A stretch of DNA of 64,000 nucleotides, from contig NZ_RHFG01000001.1 in assembly GCF_004745485.1 (NCBI RefSeq), positions 406,791 through 470,790 of the forward strand, in the 5' to 3' direction. The stretch's first letter is position 1, and every line of letters starts with the position of its first letter. Position numbers and translations under genes: made by a program. The notes under the pieces were generated by a model, which made no database searches, had not been told where the DNA came from, and saw nothing but the letters and a program-made list of their open reading frames with translations. This DNA comes from Brevibacterium sp. S22 (GTDB lineage Bacteria > Actinomycetota > Actinomycetes > Actinomycetales > Brevibacteriaceae). Below, piece after piece: positions 18,778-27,738 of this stretch.

Positions 18778-19365
18778 TCAGAACCGGTCGGCGATGCCTC
18801 GCAGACGTGCGAGATACGCTTCACGATCGGCTGTCGGCGGCAGGTTCGGGGCCGCCTCAGAGAGCCCGGCGGCCCCGTCGATGCCTTCCCGGACGATGTC
18901 GATCTGGCCCAGATGTCTGGTGAGGTCGACGAGGACGTGGACCATGCTCTGCCCCAGGGTGGTCTCGTCGTGGCCTTCGGGCCAGTGCGGCACCCGTCCC
19001 GGCGCATCGAGGCCGCGAGTCTCGATGGTCTCGTCGGCGAAGTCAGCGACTCGAGCGTAGAGATCGAGCAGATATTCGGTGGTCTCGGTTTCGGGCGCAC
19101 ACCAGTCGGCCTGTGGGTCGAGGTCGATATCGGCGTCGGTGACGACCTCCTCGGGGTGCGGCCAGGATCGACCGAAGGTGTCGCCGAAGTAGACGATCTC
19201 CACCTGTGCCATGTGTTTGAGTGCACCGAGGAGGTTGAACCCGGTCGGGGTGCGCGGCCACCTCAGCGACTTCTCGTCGAGTCCGGACAGTTTCCACCGC
19301 AGGTTGTCGCGCCCCCGGTGCAGGGACGCTCGCAGCAGGGACTTCATCGTCTCGTCGTCGCTCAT
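18778..19365 (-). CDS. DinB superfamily protein (DUF664-like)
   Basis: 195 aa beginning MSDDETMKSLLRASL. The pattern GFNLLGALKHMAQVEIVYFG, with a histidine in the second helix, and the late HVLVDLTRHLGQIDIVREG match the DinB four-helix fold, whose three histidines bind a metal. In actinobacteria such proteins include mycothiol-dependent transferases; the activity here is unknown. A GTG two codons upstream is an alternative start. Transcribed away from the DUF202 pair. Confidence 0.85.
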   Translation of the reverse strand: MSDDETMKSLLRASLHRGRDNLRWKLSGLDEKSLRWPRTPTGFNLLGALKHMAQVEIVYFGDTFGRSWPHPEEVVTDADIDLDPQADWCAPETETTEYLLDLYARVADFADETIETRGLDAPGRVPHWPEGHDETTLGQSMVHVLVDLTRHLGQIDIVREGIDGAAGLSEAAPNLPPTADREAYLARLRGIADRF

Positions 19366-19404
19366 GAGCACAGGCTTCCACACCCGCTGCGCACCGTCTA
19401 CCGT

Positions 19405-19410
19405 TATCCT
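19405..19410 (+). promoter_or_regulatory. -10 box of leaderless DUF202 gene
   Basis: TATCCT is followed by exactly six bases and the GTG at 19417. Confidence 0.5.
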
Positions 19411-19416
19411 CGAAGG

Positions 19417-19809
19417 GTGAGTGACGACAATTCTTCGCAGGATTCCCGCAGCCGCATTGCTCGTCGGGTCTTTCCCGACGGCGAGGACCCGGATCCGCGC
19501 TTCACCCTGGCCAATGAGCGGACATTTCTGTCCTGGATCCGCACGGCACTGGCGTTCATCGGCGGCGGGATCGCCGTCGAGGCCTTCACCTCGGAGATCT
19601 TCACCACCGGTCTGCGGGCGACCCTGTCGATCGTGCTCATGGTCATCGGCTTCATCCTCGCGGCCGGTGCCGCCGTCCGCTGGCATCGCATCGAATCAGC
19701 GATGCGCCGCAAGACCTCGCTGCCGCTGCCTCTCATCATTCCCATCGTCAGTCTCGCCTCGGCGCTGGGTGCGGGACTGCTCGTGCTGGTGTTCGCCCGC
19801 CTGCTGTGA
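19417..19809 (+). CDS. YidH/DUF202 family membrane protein
   Basis: 130 aa. The family signature LANERTFLSWIRTALAFIG precedes the first helix, and two more helices follow. The GTG start has no usable ribosome site but lies six bases after a TATCCT hexamer, so it is probably leaderless. Its stop overlaps the ATG of the next gene (TGATG), and the two DUF202 proteins probably act together in the membrane. The function is unknown. Confidence 0.85.
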   Translation: MSDDNSSQDSRSRIARRVFPDGEDPDPRFTLANERTFLSWIRTALAFIGGGIAVEAFTSEIFTTGLRATLSIVLMVIGFILAAGAAVRWHRIESAMRRKTSLPLPLIIPIVSLASALGAGLLVLVFARLL

Positions 19810-20219
19810 TGTCGGAGTCAACCGGGCCCCCATCCTCAGAGCCCTCACCGCATCGTCGCCACCGGCTGCCCAGGCCTCCGCGCAGTCCTCACACGCAGCC
19901 GCATGCCGATCCGGCACTGCAGCCGGAACGCACCGTTCAGTCATGGCTGCGCACGAGCCTGACGATGACGGTCGTCAGCCTCATCTTCATGCGCTTCATC
20001 AACGTCTTCCAAGGCTGGTCGGTGGCGATCTTCGTCGTGTGCATGGCCATGACCATCGTCGCGATCGCGATGCAGGTCAGGCGCTACCGGCTCGGTTCGG
20101 TCTCGATCCGGGCCGAACGCGGCCGCCCGACCCCGTGGGCCGTGGTCTTCCTCAGCACCTCGGTGTGCCTCATCGCGGTGCTGAGCATCGCCTCGGTCAT
20201 CAAAATCAGCCTGCTCTGA
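19809..20219 (+). CDS. Second DUF202 family membrane protein
   Basis: 136 aa. A Pro/His-rich N-terminus of about 35 residues precedes the DUF202 core (ERTVQSWLRTSLTMTVVSL), with three helices in all. The ATG shares one base with the preceding stop, so it is translationally coupled to the first DUF202 gene. Pairs of this kind are common in actinobacteria, with no established role. Confidence 0.82.
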   Translation: MSESTGPPSSEPSPHRRHRLPRPPRSPHTQPHADPALQPERTVQSWLRTSLTMTVVSLIFMRFINVFQGWSVAIFVVCMAMTIVAIAMQVRRYRLGSVSIRAERGRPTPWAVVFLSTSVCLIAVLSIASVIKISLL

Positions 20220-20332
20220 GCCTCCACAGCCGCACGGCCGGGCAGGTTCCCTGACCGGCACCCTTCACATCCGCTCTGCGTTTCTCATTACGAGATTATG
20301 AGACCGCCGTCCGAGCCGCTGACCTGCACGCC

Positions 20333-20338
20333 TAAACT
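20333..20338 (+). promoter_or_regulatory. -10 box of a leaderless gene
   Basis: TAAACT is followed by seven bases and the ATG at 20346; no ribosome site. Confidence 0.5.
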
Positions 20339-20345
20339 GGTGTGC

Positions 20346-20663
20346 ATGAAGGATGCACGCGAAGTCTCCACCGCCCCACTCGTCACCGTCGGACTCATCG
20401 GCGGTTTCCTCACCGCCCGCGAGACCGGGATCCGCCCCCTCGGCGGCGTCGTCCTCGCTGCGGCCGGCGCCTACGCTGCCCGCTCCTGGTATGCGAAGAA
20501 GGGGTGGCCGGCCGCAGCCGGGCTGAGTCTGGCCTATCTCGGCGGGTTCGGCGCCTCCCACCCGTTGGCGAAGAAGATCGGTGCCTGGCCCGCCGTGTTC
20601 GCCGTCAGTGCGGTCAGCGCCGCCGCGTCCTATGTCGTCTCCGATATCGCCGAGGCGGACTGA
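20346..20663 (+). CDS. Small Ala/Gly-rich membrane protein
   Basis: 105 aa, MKDAREVSTAPLVTVGLIGG. Three or four short hydrophobic Gly/Ala-rich stretches (for example GVVLAAAGAYAARSWYAKKG) suggest a small integral membrane protein. I do not recognise a family. The leaderless-type promoter supports the start. It ends 44 bases before the AEC carrier gene. Confidence 0.7.
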   Translation: MKDAREVSTAPLVTVGLIGGFLTARETGIRPLGGVVLAAAGAYAARSWYAKKGWPAAAGLSLAYLGGFGASHPLAKKIGAWPAVFAVSAVSAAASYVVSDIAEAD

Positions 20664-20707
20664 CACCAACCGTCCCAGACGCAGGAAGCGAGGACCCCGA
20701 CTAGACC

Positions 20708-21634
20708 ATGCTGGCCGTATTCGAAGGTTTCGCAGTCATCGCCGGAGTCATTCTGGTCGGGTTCGTCCTCGGCCGCTCCGGCGTTCTCGGACCCCACGGC
20801 CAGCAGGTCATCGCGAAGCTCGTCTTCTACGCCGGCACTCCGACCCTGCTCTATGTCACTGTCGCCGAGACCGACCTCGGGCTGATCTTCAACACCGCCC
20901 TCTTCGCCACCGGCGGTTCGGCGCTCATCGTCGGTGCCGCCCTCTTCGTCCTCACCAAGTGGATCAGGCGTCGCAGCACCGGTGAAGCGATGTTCTCCGC
21001 TTGGGCGACCAGCTACGTCAACATCGGCAACCTCGGCATTCCGATCGCCGCCTACGTCCTCCGCGACATCGGGTATGTCGCCCCAGTCCTGCTCTTCCAG
21101 CTGCTCGTCCTCGCCCCCATCGGCATGGCCGTGCTCGACGGGGCCGGGAAGAAGCAGCACGATTCGCACTGGTATTCCGCGGTCCTCCAAGTGCTCAAGA
21201 ACCCGATCGTCCTCGGTGCCGCAGCCGGAGTGGCCGCCTCGGCGACGAACTTCGAACTGCCGCGGTTCGTCTTCGAACCCATCGACATGATCGGTGCCAC
21301 CGCAGTCCCCGGCGCCCTGCTGGCCTTCGGCATCTCTCTCAAGGACGGATGGGGAATCCCCGTCAAAGGCAGCCGCGCACAGCTGAGCTTCATCACCGGG
21401 GCCAAACTCATCGCCCAACCGCTCATCGCCTGGGCGATCGGCAGTCCCCTGCTCGGCTACGACGGAATCGATCTCTTCGCCATCGTCGTCACCTCCGCAC
21501 TGCCGACCGCGCAGAACGTCTACATCTACTCGATGCAGTACCGCGAGTCCGAGGCGCTCATGCGCGACGCCGTCTTCATCACCACGGTCCTGTCGGTTCC
21601 TGCCCTCGTCATCATCGCCGCCCTGCTCGGCTGA
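20708..21634 (+). CDS. AEC family (auxin efflux carrier-like) permease
   Basis: 308 aa with about ten helices in two halves. The conserved segment YVNIGNLGIPIAAYVL contains the paired Asn-Gly-Pro region of the family; the second half repeats it as VVTSALPTAQNVYIYS. Bacterial members move malate, malonate or other organic anions; the substrate here is unknown. The ATG at 20708 gives the normal length, with a weak ribosome site. Confidence 0.88.
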   Translation: MLAVFEGFAVIAGVILVGFVLGRSGVLGPHGQQVIAKLVFYAGTPTLLYVTVAETDLGLIFNTALFATGGSALIVGAALFVLTKWIRRRSTGEAMFSAWATSYVNIGNLGIPIAAYVLRDIGYVAPVLLFQLLVLAPIGMAVLDGAGKKQHDSHWYSAVLQVLKNPIVLGAAAGVAASATNFELPRFVFEPIDMIGATAVPGALLAFGISLKDGWGIPVKGSRAQLSFITGAKLIAQPLIAWAIGSPLLGYDGIDLFAIVVTSALPTAQNVYIYSMQYRESEALMRDAVFITTVLSVPALVIIAALLG

Positions 21635-21763
21635 CTCGGCACGCCCCTCCCCGACCGACCGCTCACGGTCACGGTGGGGACCGCTGCAGAGCCGCCTCGG
21701 CGAGGGCCCCGTTGAAATCGGCTGCCGTGGCGTGTCCTCCCCGGCTTGGGCCGCGTGGTCACT

Positions 21764-21769
21764 GACAAT
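21764..21769 (+). promoter_or_regulatory. -10-like box of a leaderless gene
   Basis: GACAAT is followed by six bases and the GTG at 21776. Confidence 0.4.
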
Positions 21770-21775
21770 GGGGAT

Positions 21776-22951
21776 GTGTCCAGAGACGAGAAGAACGAGA
21801 CCGAAGACCTCCTGAGCAGGCGGATGAGTTCAGGGTCTGCCAGTGCTGCCGATAAGCAGTCACAGGCTCCTCTGGAGGCGGCCAATGACCCCTCGACCGA
21901 CACCGAGGCGTTCGATCCGATCACGGATCCCATCGCCGAGGATGCCCCCAAGCATTCCGCGGACGCGAAGCCCCAGACCGGCCCGGTGAGGGTGACTCCC
22001 GCCCAGTCGGCGAATCCGCACTCTCAGCCCGCGACCGCGAGCACGAGAGCCGCCGAACAGACCGCCGCGCAGAATACCGCCGGCGCGGATGCGGCTGCTG
22101 CGACATCGTCGTCAACCGATGCCGGTGCCACTCGGGAGGTGCCGCAGAATGCTCGCACCGCGGTGATGAGCGAAGCCGATTGGGCGGCGGTGTCGAAGGC
22201 GGCGACGTCGACCGATGCCCGCGATCCCGAGGTGCCCGAACGGCGCCGGTCGGTGCTCGATGTCATCGGCACGATCTGGATCATGCTCGCCACCCCATTC
22301 GTCCTGTTGGCCCTGTCAGTGCGCTTCATCGCCTCGGGGATCTTCCTCAAATTCGAGTACTTCCGGCCAGGGTTCCCGGCCGATCAGTTCGGATTCAGCG
22401 CCGCCGATCGTGAGCACTACGGAACCTATGTCATCGACTACCTGCACAACTTCGATTCCCGGCGCTACCTCGCCGATGTCGTCATGCCCAACGGGGAGCC
22501 GATCTTCATCTCCGAAGAGCTCGGCCATATGGCTGACGTCAAAGGCCTGATCTCCCTGCTCTACCTCGTGGCGCTTGTCGGCATCATCGGGTCCGTGCTC
22601 TTCGGCCTCTATATGTGCCGCAAGGGCGGCTCGGGCATCCACTCGGGCGTGCGTCTGGGGTCGATCTTCAGCATCATCTTCATGGCCGCTGTCACCGTCG
22701 TCGCTGTGCTCGGCTGGGACAGCTTCTTCCGCGGATTCCACAAGGTGTTCTTCGCCGATGGGACCTGGGAGTTCTACGCCGATGATTCGCTCATCCGCCT
22801 CTTCCCGCCCCAGTTCTGGGTCGATGCGGGCATCGCCGGCGGCGGAGTGTTCGTGCTGCTGGCCATCGTCCTCTTCTGTTTCAGCTTCGCCGGTCATAAG
22901 AAGCGCCGGGCGCTGCGCAAGGCACGTAAGGACGCCGAAGCAGAAGCCTGA
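21776..22951 (+). CDS. DUF1461 (TIGR01906-like) integral membrane protein
   Basis: 391 aa. An acidic, Ala/Thr/Ser-rich, probably disordered tail of about 155 residues precedes a five-helix membrane domain. The extracytoplasmic loop pattern and the late GTWEFYADDSLIRLFPPQFW match the TIGR01906/DUF1461 family known from lactobacilli and actinobacteria. It ends with a Lys/Arg-rich tail. The GTG start is placed by a hexamer six bases upstream. The function is unknown. Confidence 0.78.
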   Translation: MSRDEKNETEDLLSRRMSSGSASAADKQSQAPLEAANDPSTDTEAFDPITDPIAEDAPKHSADAKPQTGPVRVTPAQSANPHSQPATASTRAAEQTAAQNTAGADAAAATSSSTDAGATREVPQNARTAVMSEADWAAVSKAATSTDARDPEVPERRRSVLDVIGTIWIMLATPFVLLALSVRFIASGIFLKFEYFRPGFPADQFGFSAADREHYGTYVIDYLHNFDSRRYLADVVMPNGEPIFISEELGHMADVKGLISLLYLVALVGIIGSVLFGLYMCRKGGSGIHSGVRLGSIFSIIFMAAVTVVAVLGWDSFFRGFHKVFFADGTWEFYADDSLIRLFPPQFWVDAGIAGGGVFVLLAIVLFCFSFAGHKKRRALRKARKDAEAEA

Positions 22952-23391
22952 GTCGCTGCGACTGAGGTGAGTCTCCGTTGCCAAGCCTCTGCGACTGAGC
23001 TGAGTCTCTGCTGCTGACTGAGCTTTTGCGATCGATTGCGGGTGAGAGTCCCGCTCCACGGTTCCGGCCGGGTGGTCTTTCCCCTTCCACCCGGCCGAAT
23101 TTCTGCCCAGATTCGGTCAGGCTGGAGACGTCCGCGAGCTCGCACCAGCGCGCGCTCGGGTGGGTCGTCCACAGAAGGCGGACGTCGATCGAACACTCGG
23201 ATGTCGACGTCCCCATCCACGCCGATGCCGACCAACAGATCGGCACTCCGGGCTTCCCGGACGACATTCGTGGGCGCTTTCCGACCATCAGGGACTTCTT
23301 CTGCGCTGCGGCAACATCACATGCGGGGACACCCGGCCAACGCCTGACCACATCAACCGATCGGTGGATACCTGGGCCGACGGACTGTTCC
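22952..23391. other. Non-coding interval with a duplicated motif and a hairpin
   Basis: Two degenerate copies of a roughly 34-bp unit (core CTGCGACTGAG-TGAGTCTC) lie at 22956-23015. They are followed by the hairpin at 23065-23097 and then the promoter side of the DUF418 operon. No gene is supported. Confidence 0.55.
23065..23097 (+). terminator. Hairpin terminator after the DUF1461 gene
   Basis: The 11-bp perfect stem CGGCCGGGTGG/CCACCCGGCCG with an 11-base pyrimidine loop is followed by AATTTCT. It lies about 110 bases past the stop of the DUF1461 gene. Confidence 0.55.
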
Positions 23392-23397
23392 TACTGT
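23392..23397 (+). promoter_or_regulatory. -10 box of leaderless DUF418 operon
   Basis: TACTGT is followed by six bases and the ATG at 23404. Confidence 0.5.
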
Positions 23398-23403
23398 GAA
23401 GAT

Positions 23404-24639
23404 ATGAAGACACCACTCACTGTGCTCGGCCCAGGGAGAACAAGCCCACCCGGACGCAACCTGGCCCCGGATCTGGCGCGAGGACTCATGCTCGCCCTGA
23501 TCGCGATCGCCAATGTCATGATCTATCTGCATGGACGACCGTACGGTCCGCGCCAGCACATCGTCGAGGACGGCGCCGTGGATCGGACGGTCACCGCAGC
23601 GACGGTGATACTCGTCGATGCTCGGGCCTATCCGTTGTTCGCCGCTCTCTTCGGATACGGTCTGGTCAGAATCATCCGCAATCAGCGTGCGCGCGGATTC
23701 GGCGAAAGGGCGGCACTGGCTGCGGTGCGCCGTCGGTCAAGGTGGCTGATCGCGCTGGGCCTGGTACATGGAGTCCTGGCCTTCTCCGGGGACATCCTCG
23801 GCTGGTACGGGTTGTTGGGCCTGATTGTCGCCGGGATGCTGAACATGCGTGACCGCACTCTGCTGTGGCTGGCAGGCTCCTGGCTGATCGTCGCCTCGGG
23901 CGTTCAGGGGCTGGTGTACGCGGGGTCCGGAATCAGCAACCAGCGCAGTTTCATGTGGTCGTTCGCGATCGCGGACCCCGGAAGGGCGGCCGCCTGGAGA
24001 GCCCTCGAGTGGGTGACCTCCCCGATCGGACTGCTCGCTGTAGCCACCCCTCTGCTGATCGGTGTATGGGCGGCCAGGCACCGGATTCTCGAGAACCCGG
24101 ACCGGCACCGCACGCTGCTGCGGCGTACGGCCGCACTCGGGCTGTCCGGTGGTGTCGTCGGCGGAATCGGAATGGCTCTGGTCACCATTCAAGCAGTGAA
24201 GACCTCCGATGCTGTGACTGTGGGCCTGTCATGGATGCACATCGCCACAGGAGTGCCTATGGGCTTGGCATATGTGGCGGTGATAGCACTGTGGTCCGCA
24301 CGGCTGCGCAATCGCTGCGGGGCTGGTACGCCCAGGATCATCAGTGCTCTCCAGGCTGCCGGCGAGCGGTCCTTGAGCTGCTATCTCGCTCAGACCGTCG
24401 TCTTCGCCAGTTTGCTGCCGGCCTGGTCATTGGGTGCAGGGGCCGTCCTAGGCACGGGCGGAGCGACGCTGTTGGCGCTGGCGACATGGGCAACTACGGT
24501 CGCCGGGGCGGCGCTCCTGGACCGGCTCGGTCGCCGGGGCCCGGCGGAAGCACTGCTGCGGCGGTTGTCGTATGGGCGCCCTCTTCTGCCGCCGCTCCGT
24601 GGGACCATAGTGTCGTGGAAGCGGTACAGGAACCGATGA
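23404..24639 (+). CDS. DUF418 family (YeiB-like) membrane protein
   Basis: 411 aa with about ten helices. The N-terminal APDLARGLMLALIAIANV and the YPLFAALFGYGLVRI segment are typical, as is the C-terminal DUF418 signature ERSLSCYLAQTVVFA. It is the first gene of a three-gene operon: its stop overlaps the kinase start and the kinase stop overlaps the regulator start, both as ATGA. A role as membrane sensor or effector for the two-component system is inferred. Confidence 0.85.
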   Translation: MKTPLTVLGPGRTSPPGRNLAPDLARGLMLALIAIANVMIYLHGRPYGPRQHIVEDGAVDRTVTAATVILVDARAYPLFAALFGYGLVRIIRNQRARGFGERAALAAVRRRSRWLIALGLVHGVLAFSGDILGWYGLLGLIVAGMLNMRDRTLLWLAGSWLIVASGVQGLVYAGSGISNQRSFMWSFAIADPGRAAAWRALEWVTSPIGLLAVATPLLIGVWAARHRILENPDRHRTLLRRTAALGLSGGVVGGIGMALVTIQAVKTSDAVTVGLSWMHIATGVPMGLAYVAVIALWSARLRNRCGAGTPRIISALQAAGERSLSCYLAQTVVFASLLPAWSLGAGAVLGTGGATLLALATWATTVAGAALLDRLGRRGPAEALLRRLSYGRPLLPPLRGTIVSWKRYRNR

Positions 24640-25865
24640 AGGCGTCGCGCACCCGACCGGGTGGGCTGTGGGCCGCTCTGCCTCTCGGCGTCCTGTTCGG
24701 CTGCGTCATCCTGACCGTGTTCACCGGAGACCTTGCGCCCCACGAGTTGCGCTCGACCATCATCGCGTGCGTCGCAGTCGGCGCGTGGCACGGCGGCTGG
24801 GTGCTCGCGCGCCCCCACTGGTTCGAGACACGGCTGCTGCCGATGGCACTGTACTTCACCGGCCTGCTCGTTCTCGCCGACTTCCTTGCCGAGCTGAGCA
24901 CCACATTCTTCCTTCTGTATCTGGCGTGCTACCCGATGGCATTCGTCGCCCTGCCCGGTGCCTGGGCGTACGCCGGAGTCGGCGCGACTGCCGCGCTGTC
25001 CCTGTTCGGACTGCCGTGGGGGTCTTGGACTCTTGAGGGCGTTGTCATCGAACTCGGTGCGGTGGCACTCGTATCGGTGGCCGGAGGGGCGATCCGTGCA
25101 CTCGAAGCCGAATCCAGCCGTCGGCGCTCAGCGCTGGCTGAGCTGTCCGCTGCGCGCGATCAGCTGCAGCTCGCCTTGGCTGAGAACCTCGCCCTCCAAG
25201 AACAGCTCATCGTCGAAGCACGAGACTCCGGCATGCTCAGCGAACGCTCCCGGCTCGCCGCAGAGATTCACGACACCCTGGCCGCGGGGCTGGCCGGCAT
25301 CGTCAGTCAGCTCGAAGCACTCGACGCTCAGTTTGCTCCGGAGGATCCCCTGCGAGCACGGGTTCGCATGAGCAGCGACCTTGCTCGTGAGAGCCTCCAG
25401 GAGGCGCGGCGTTCGATCCGCGCCATGCGGCCCGGTCCCCTCATCACCGCCACGCTGCCAGACGCCTTGGAGACCGCTGTCGCCCATTTCGAGAACACTC
25501 ATCCGATTGCAGTCGAGCTTCGCATCACCGGCGACATCCGACCGGTCCATGCGCTGGTCGAGGAGGTGGTGCTCAGGTCAGCAGGGGAAGCTCTGACCAA
25601 CGCCGACCGACATGCCCGGGCCGCCGCAGTCCATGTCACGCTGTCCTTCTTCGACACCGAGGTTGCTCTGGACGTGGCTGACGATGGCATCGGGTTCGAC
25701 CCGGACGCGATCACCGCCGGCCACGGTCTGTCCATCATGCGCGACCGCGTTCAGGAGCTGGGCGGTCGGATCAGCATCGAGTCCTCGCAGACTCCCGGCA
25801 CGACCGTCACCGTCGTCGTCCCCAACGTGGCACCGCACGGCGTTCCGAGGTCAGTGCCGCAATGA
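24636..25865 (+). CDS. NarL-type sensor histidine kinase
   Basis: 409 aa. Four to five N-terminal helices (to about 150) are followed by a coiled-coil linker and a HisKA_3 dimerisation helix, LAAEIHDTLAAGLAGI, with the phospho-acceptor His212. The HATPase domain is complete (GEALTNADRHA N-box, DDGIGFD G1, HGLSIMRDRV G2). AGGAA precedes the ATG at 24636. It would phosphorylate the response regulator encoded immediately downstream. The signal is unknown. Confidence 0.92.
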   Translation: MKASRTRPGGLWAALPLGVLFGCVILTVFTGDLAPHELRSTIIACVAVGAWHGGWVLARPHWFETRLLPMALYFTGLLVLADFLAELSTTFFLLYLACYPMAFVALPGAWAYAGVGATAALSLFGLPWGSWTLEGVVIELGAVALVSVAGGAIRALEAESSRRRSALAELSAARDQLQLALAENLALQEQLIVEARDSGMLSERSRLAAEIHDTLAAGLAGIVSQLEALDAQFAPEDPLRARVRMSSDLARESLQEARRSIRAMRPGPLITATLPDALETAVAHFENTHPIAVELRITGDIRPVHALVEEVVLRSAGEALTNADRHARAAAVHVTLSFFDTEVALDVADDGIGFDPDAITAGHGLSIMRDRVQELGGRISIESSQTPGTTVTVVVPNVAPHGVPRSVPQ

Positions 25866-26485
25866 ACAGTCACGAGCCGATTACGATCTTGGTGGTCGAC
25901 GATCACCCGGTCGTTCGCGACGGGCTGCGCGGTCAACTCGCCACACAGAGCGATCTCCACGTCGTGGCCGATGCCGGGAGTGCAGAAGAGGCTCTCGCCG
26001 TGCTCAGAAAGCATGCCGTCGATGTTCTGCTCACCGACCTCCGAATGCCGGGGGTCGGCGGCGTCGAGCTCATCAAAGCCGTGCGCACTGATTTCCGAAA
26101 CACAGAGGTCGTCGTATTGTCCACCTATGATGCCGACGACGACATCGGCTCGGCTCTCGCCGCAGGTGCACGCAGCTACCTGCTCAAGGATTCGCACCGC
26201 GAAACACTTTTCGCGGCGGTTCGAGATGCACATCTCGGTTCGGCCACGTACTCACCCGCAGTTCAGAGTCGCTTGCGGAACCGTTCAAAAGCCCCTCTGC
26301 TCAGCGATCGTGAGATGGAGGTGCTGCGCCTTGTCGCGAGTGGAAAGACGAACTGTCAGATCGGGAGTGCTCTGTTCATCGGCGAGGCCACTGTGAAGAC
26401 CCATATTCAGCACATATTCGGCAAGCTCGGCGCAGCCGATCGCGCCGCCGCGGTCGCTGTGGCGTACCGAGGCGGACTGCTGTGA
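25862..26485 (+). CDS. LuxR/NarL family response regulator
   Basis: 207 aa. Receiver domain with the acidic pair DD (13-14), phospho-accepting Asp59 in LLTDLRMPG and Lys109 in YLLKDS. The C-terminal LuxR helix-turn-helix reads LSDREMEVLRLVASGKTN and then ATVKTHIQHIFGKLGA. Overlaps the kinase by four bases and is its cognate partner. It is last in the operon. Confidence 0.94.
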   Translation: MNSHEPITILVVDDHPVVRDGLRGQLATQSDLHVVADAGSAEEALAVLRKHAVDVLLTDLRMPGVGGVELIKAVRTDFRNTEVVVLSTYDADDDIGSALAAGARSYLLKDSHRETLFAAVRDAHLGSATYSPAVQSRLRNRSKAPLLSDREMEVLRLVASGKTNCQIGSALFIGEATVKTHIQHIFGKLGAADRAAAVAVAYRGGLL

Positions 26486-26891
26486 CAAACAGAATCGGCA
26501 TCCATGCGCCGATCGACAAGACAGCAAGCTGATGGGATGTCTGCTGATGGGATGTCTTCGGAATGCTGGTCATACCGGGATTCGGTCTGAAGCGGCCGAC
26601 CTCCGGCCTGGCGGCCGCCCCTCCGAGTGAAGTACCTCAGGGAGACGCAATCGTCGCAGCGGTTGTCCTGCTGACCGCAGCCACCTGGCCTCACCTGGTT
26701 CCCGTACTGGCGACCTCATCGTCCGACGCCACATCCTGCCCATGCCTTGACTTCGGACGGTCGACCCGCGGCGCAGATGCTTCTTATGGACCGGGCACGC
26801 GCAGACAGGCAGTGCTGTTGCGGCGCTTCACCCCGTACTCACTTCAGAAGAACCCTGTGTCCGGTGCGGCAGAACGAGTTGAATGCTAGTT
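26486..26891. other. Non-coding interval before the TetR gene
   Basis: About 400 bases with no frame that looks like a protein on either strand. A near-duplicate of TGATGGGATGTCT occurs at 26531-26556. Confidence 0.45.
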
Positions 26892-26921
26892 TAGTGACCA
26901 TTAGGAAGGATGTAGTCACTA
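26892..26921. promoter_or_regulatory. Candidate TetR operator
   Basis: The inverted repeat TAGTGAC (26892-26898) and GTCACTA (26915-26921) lies directly upstream of the TetR start and its AAGGAG site, a typical place for autoregulation. Confidence 0.55.
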
Positions 26922-26935
26922 CGAAGGAGCGATCA

Positions 26936-27634
26936 ATGCCCCGCCCTCGGATTCCCGAGCGCCGCAACCGCCTACTCGCCGCGGCACGACAACTCGCCCT
27001 CGAGCAAGGCTGGCCCGCCACCACCGTTGCCGAAGTGGCTGCCCGAGCCGATGTCGGCAAGGGCGCCGTCTATCTCGAGTTCGACAGCAAAGCTGCGATA
27101 TTGGATGCACTGATCACCGATGGCATGCAGACTCTCAGTTCCGCCGTGCACCGGCGAGTCCGGGAAGCCGACGAGGTTGTCGACCTGCCTGCCATCTATA
27201 GGTTCGCCGTTGATGCGCTCTTGGACGACAAGCTGATGCGAGCGTTCTACCTGGGCGATCAGGACGTGCTCGGTGACCACGTCCGTTCCGTCCCCGACAA
27301 CCGGTACCGGCAGCGTTTCGACTGGCTGACCGACTACATCACTCGCCTGAAACACGCCGGTGTCATCGATCCGCGGTCCGACCTGCAGGCTGTAGCACTG
27401 ATGTTCAGTGTCTTCACCATCGGCCTCCTGCATACTCCCGGAACTCTCGAAGCGATCACGGACGACGAACTCCGCCGAACGGTCGGCCTGTTCGCCGAAC
27501 TCGTCGGCGAGGGCCTCGCCAGCGATCGACCCGTCGATTCCGCGGCTGCCCGTCAGGCGCAGTTGGCGATGATGGGCAGTCTGCAGACTCAACTCGCGCA
27601 TCTGCATCCTGAACAGTCAGGGGCCCAGTCATGA
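26936..27634 (+). CDS. TetR/AcrR family transcriptional regulator
   Basis: 232 aa. The N-terminal helix-turn-helix reads LEQGWPATTVAEVAARADVG with the usual KGAVYLEFDSK after it. The ligand domain ends in a Gln-rich helix. The AAGGAG site lies seven bases before the ATG. It precedes an alpha/beta hydrolase and an amidohydrolase on the same strand and probably controls them from the inverted repeat just upstream. The inducer is unknown. Confidence 0.92.
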   Translation: MPRPRIPERRNRLLAAARQLALEQGWPATTVAEVAARADVGKGAVYLEFDSKAAILDALITDGMQTLSSAVHRRVREADEVVDLPAIYRFAVDALLDDKLMRAFYLGDQDVLGDHVRSVPDNRYRQRFDWLTDYITRLKHAGVIDPRSDLQAVALMFSVFTIGLLHTPGTLEAITDDELRRTVGLFAELVGEGLASDRPVDSAAARQAQLAMMGSLQTQLAHLHPEQSGAQS

Positions 27635-27738
27635 CGTCTTCGAACCACACATGGACGGTGCTCGGAGCCCCACTCTGCCGAAGTGTTCGAAGCAGCAGCA
27701 TACCGACCAGATCAGACCACTCCTGAGGAGGATCAGAC

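Noticed and set aside
23033..23056. tRNA T-arm-like sequence (GCGGGtgagagtCCCGC)
   Set aside because: No matching acceptor, D or anticodon arms around it; loop differs from TTCRANY.
26563..26889. 108-codon plus-strand frame before the TetR gene
   Set aside because: Pro/Ser/Arg-rich with no ribosome site; it overlaps the probable promoter.
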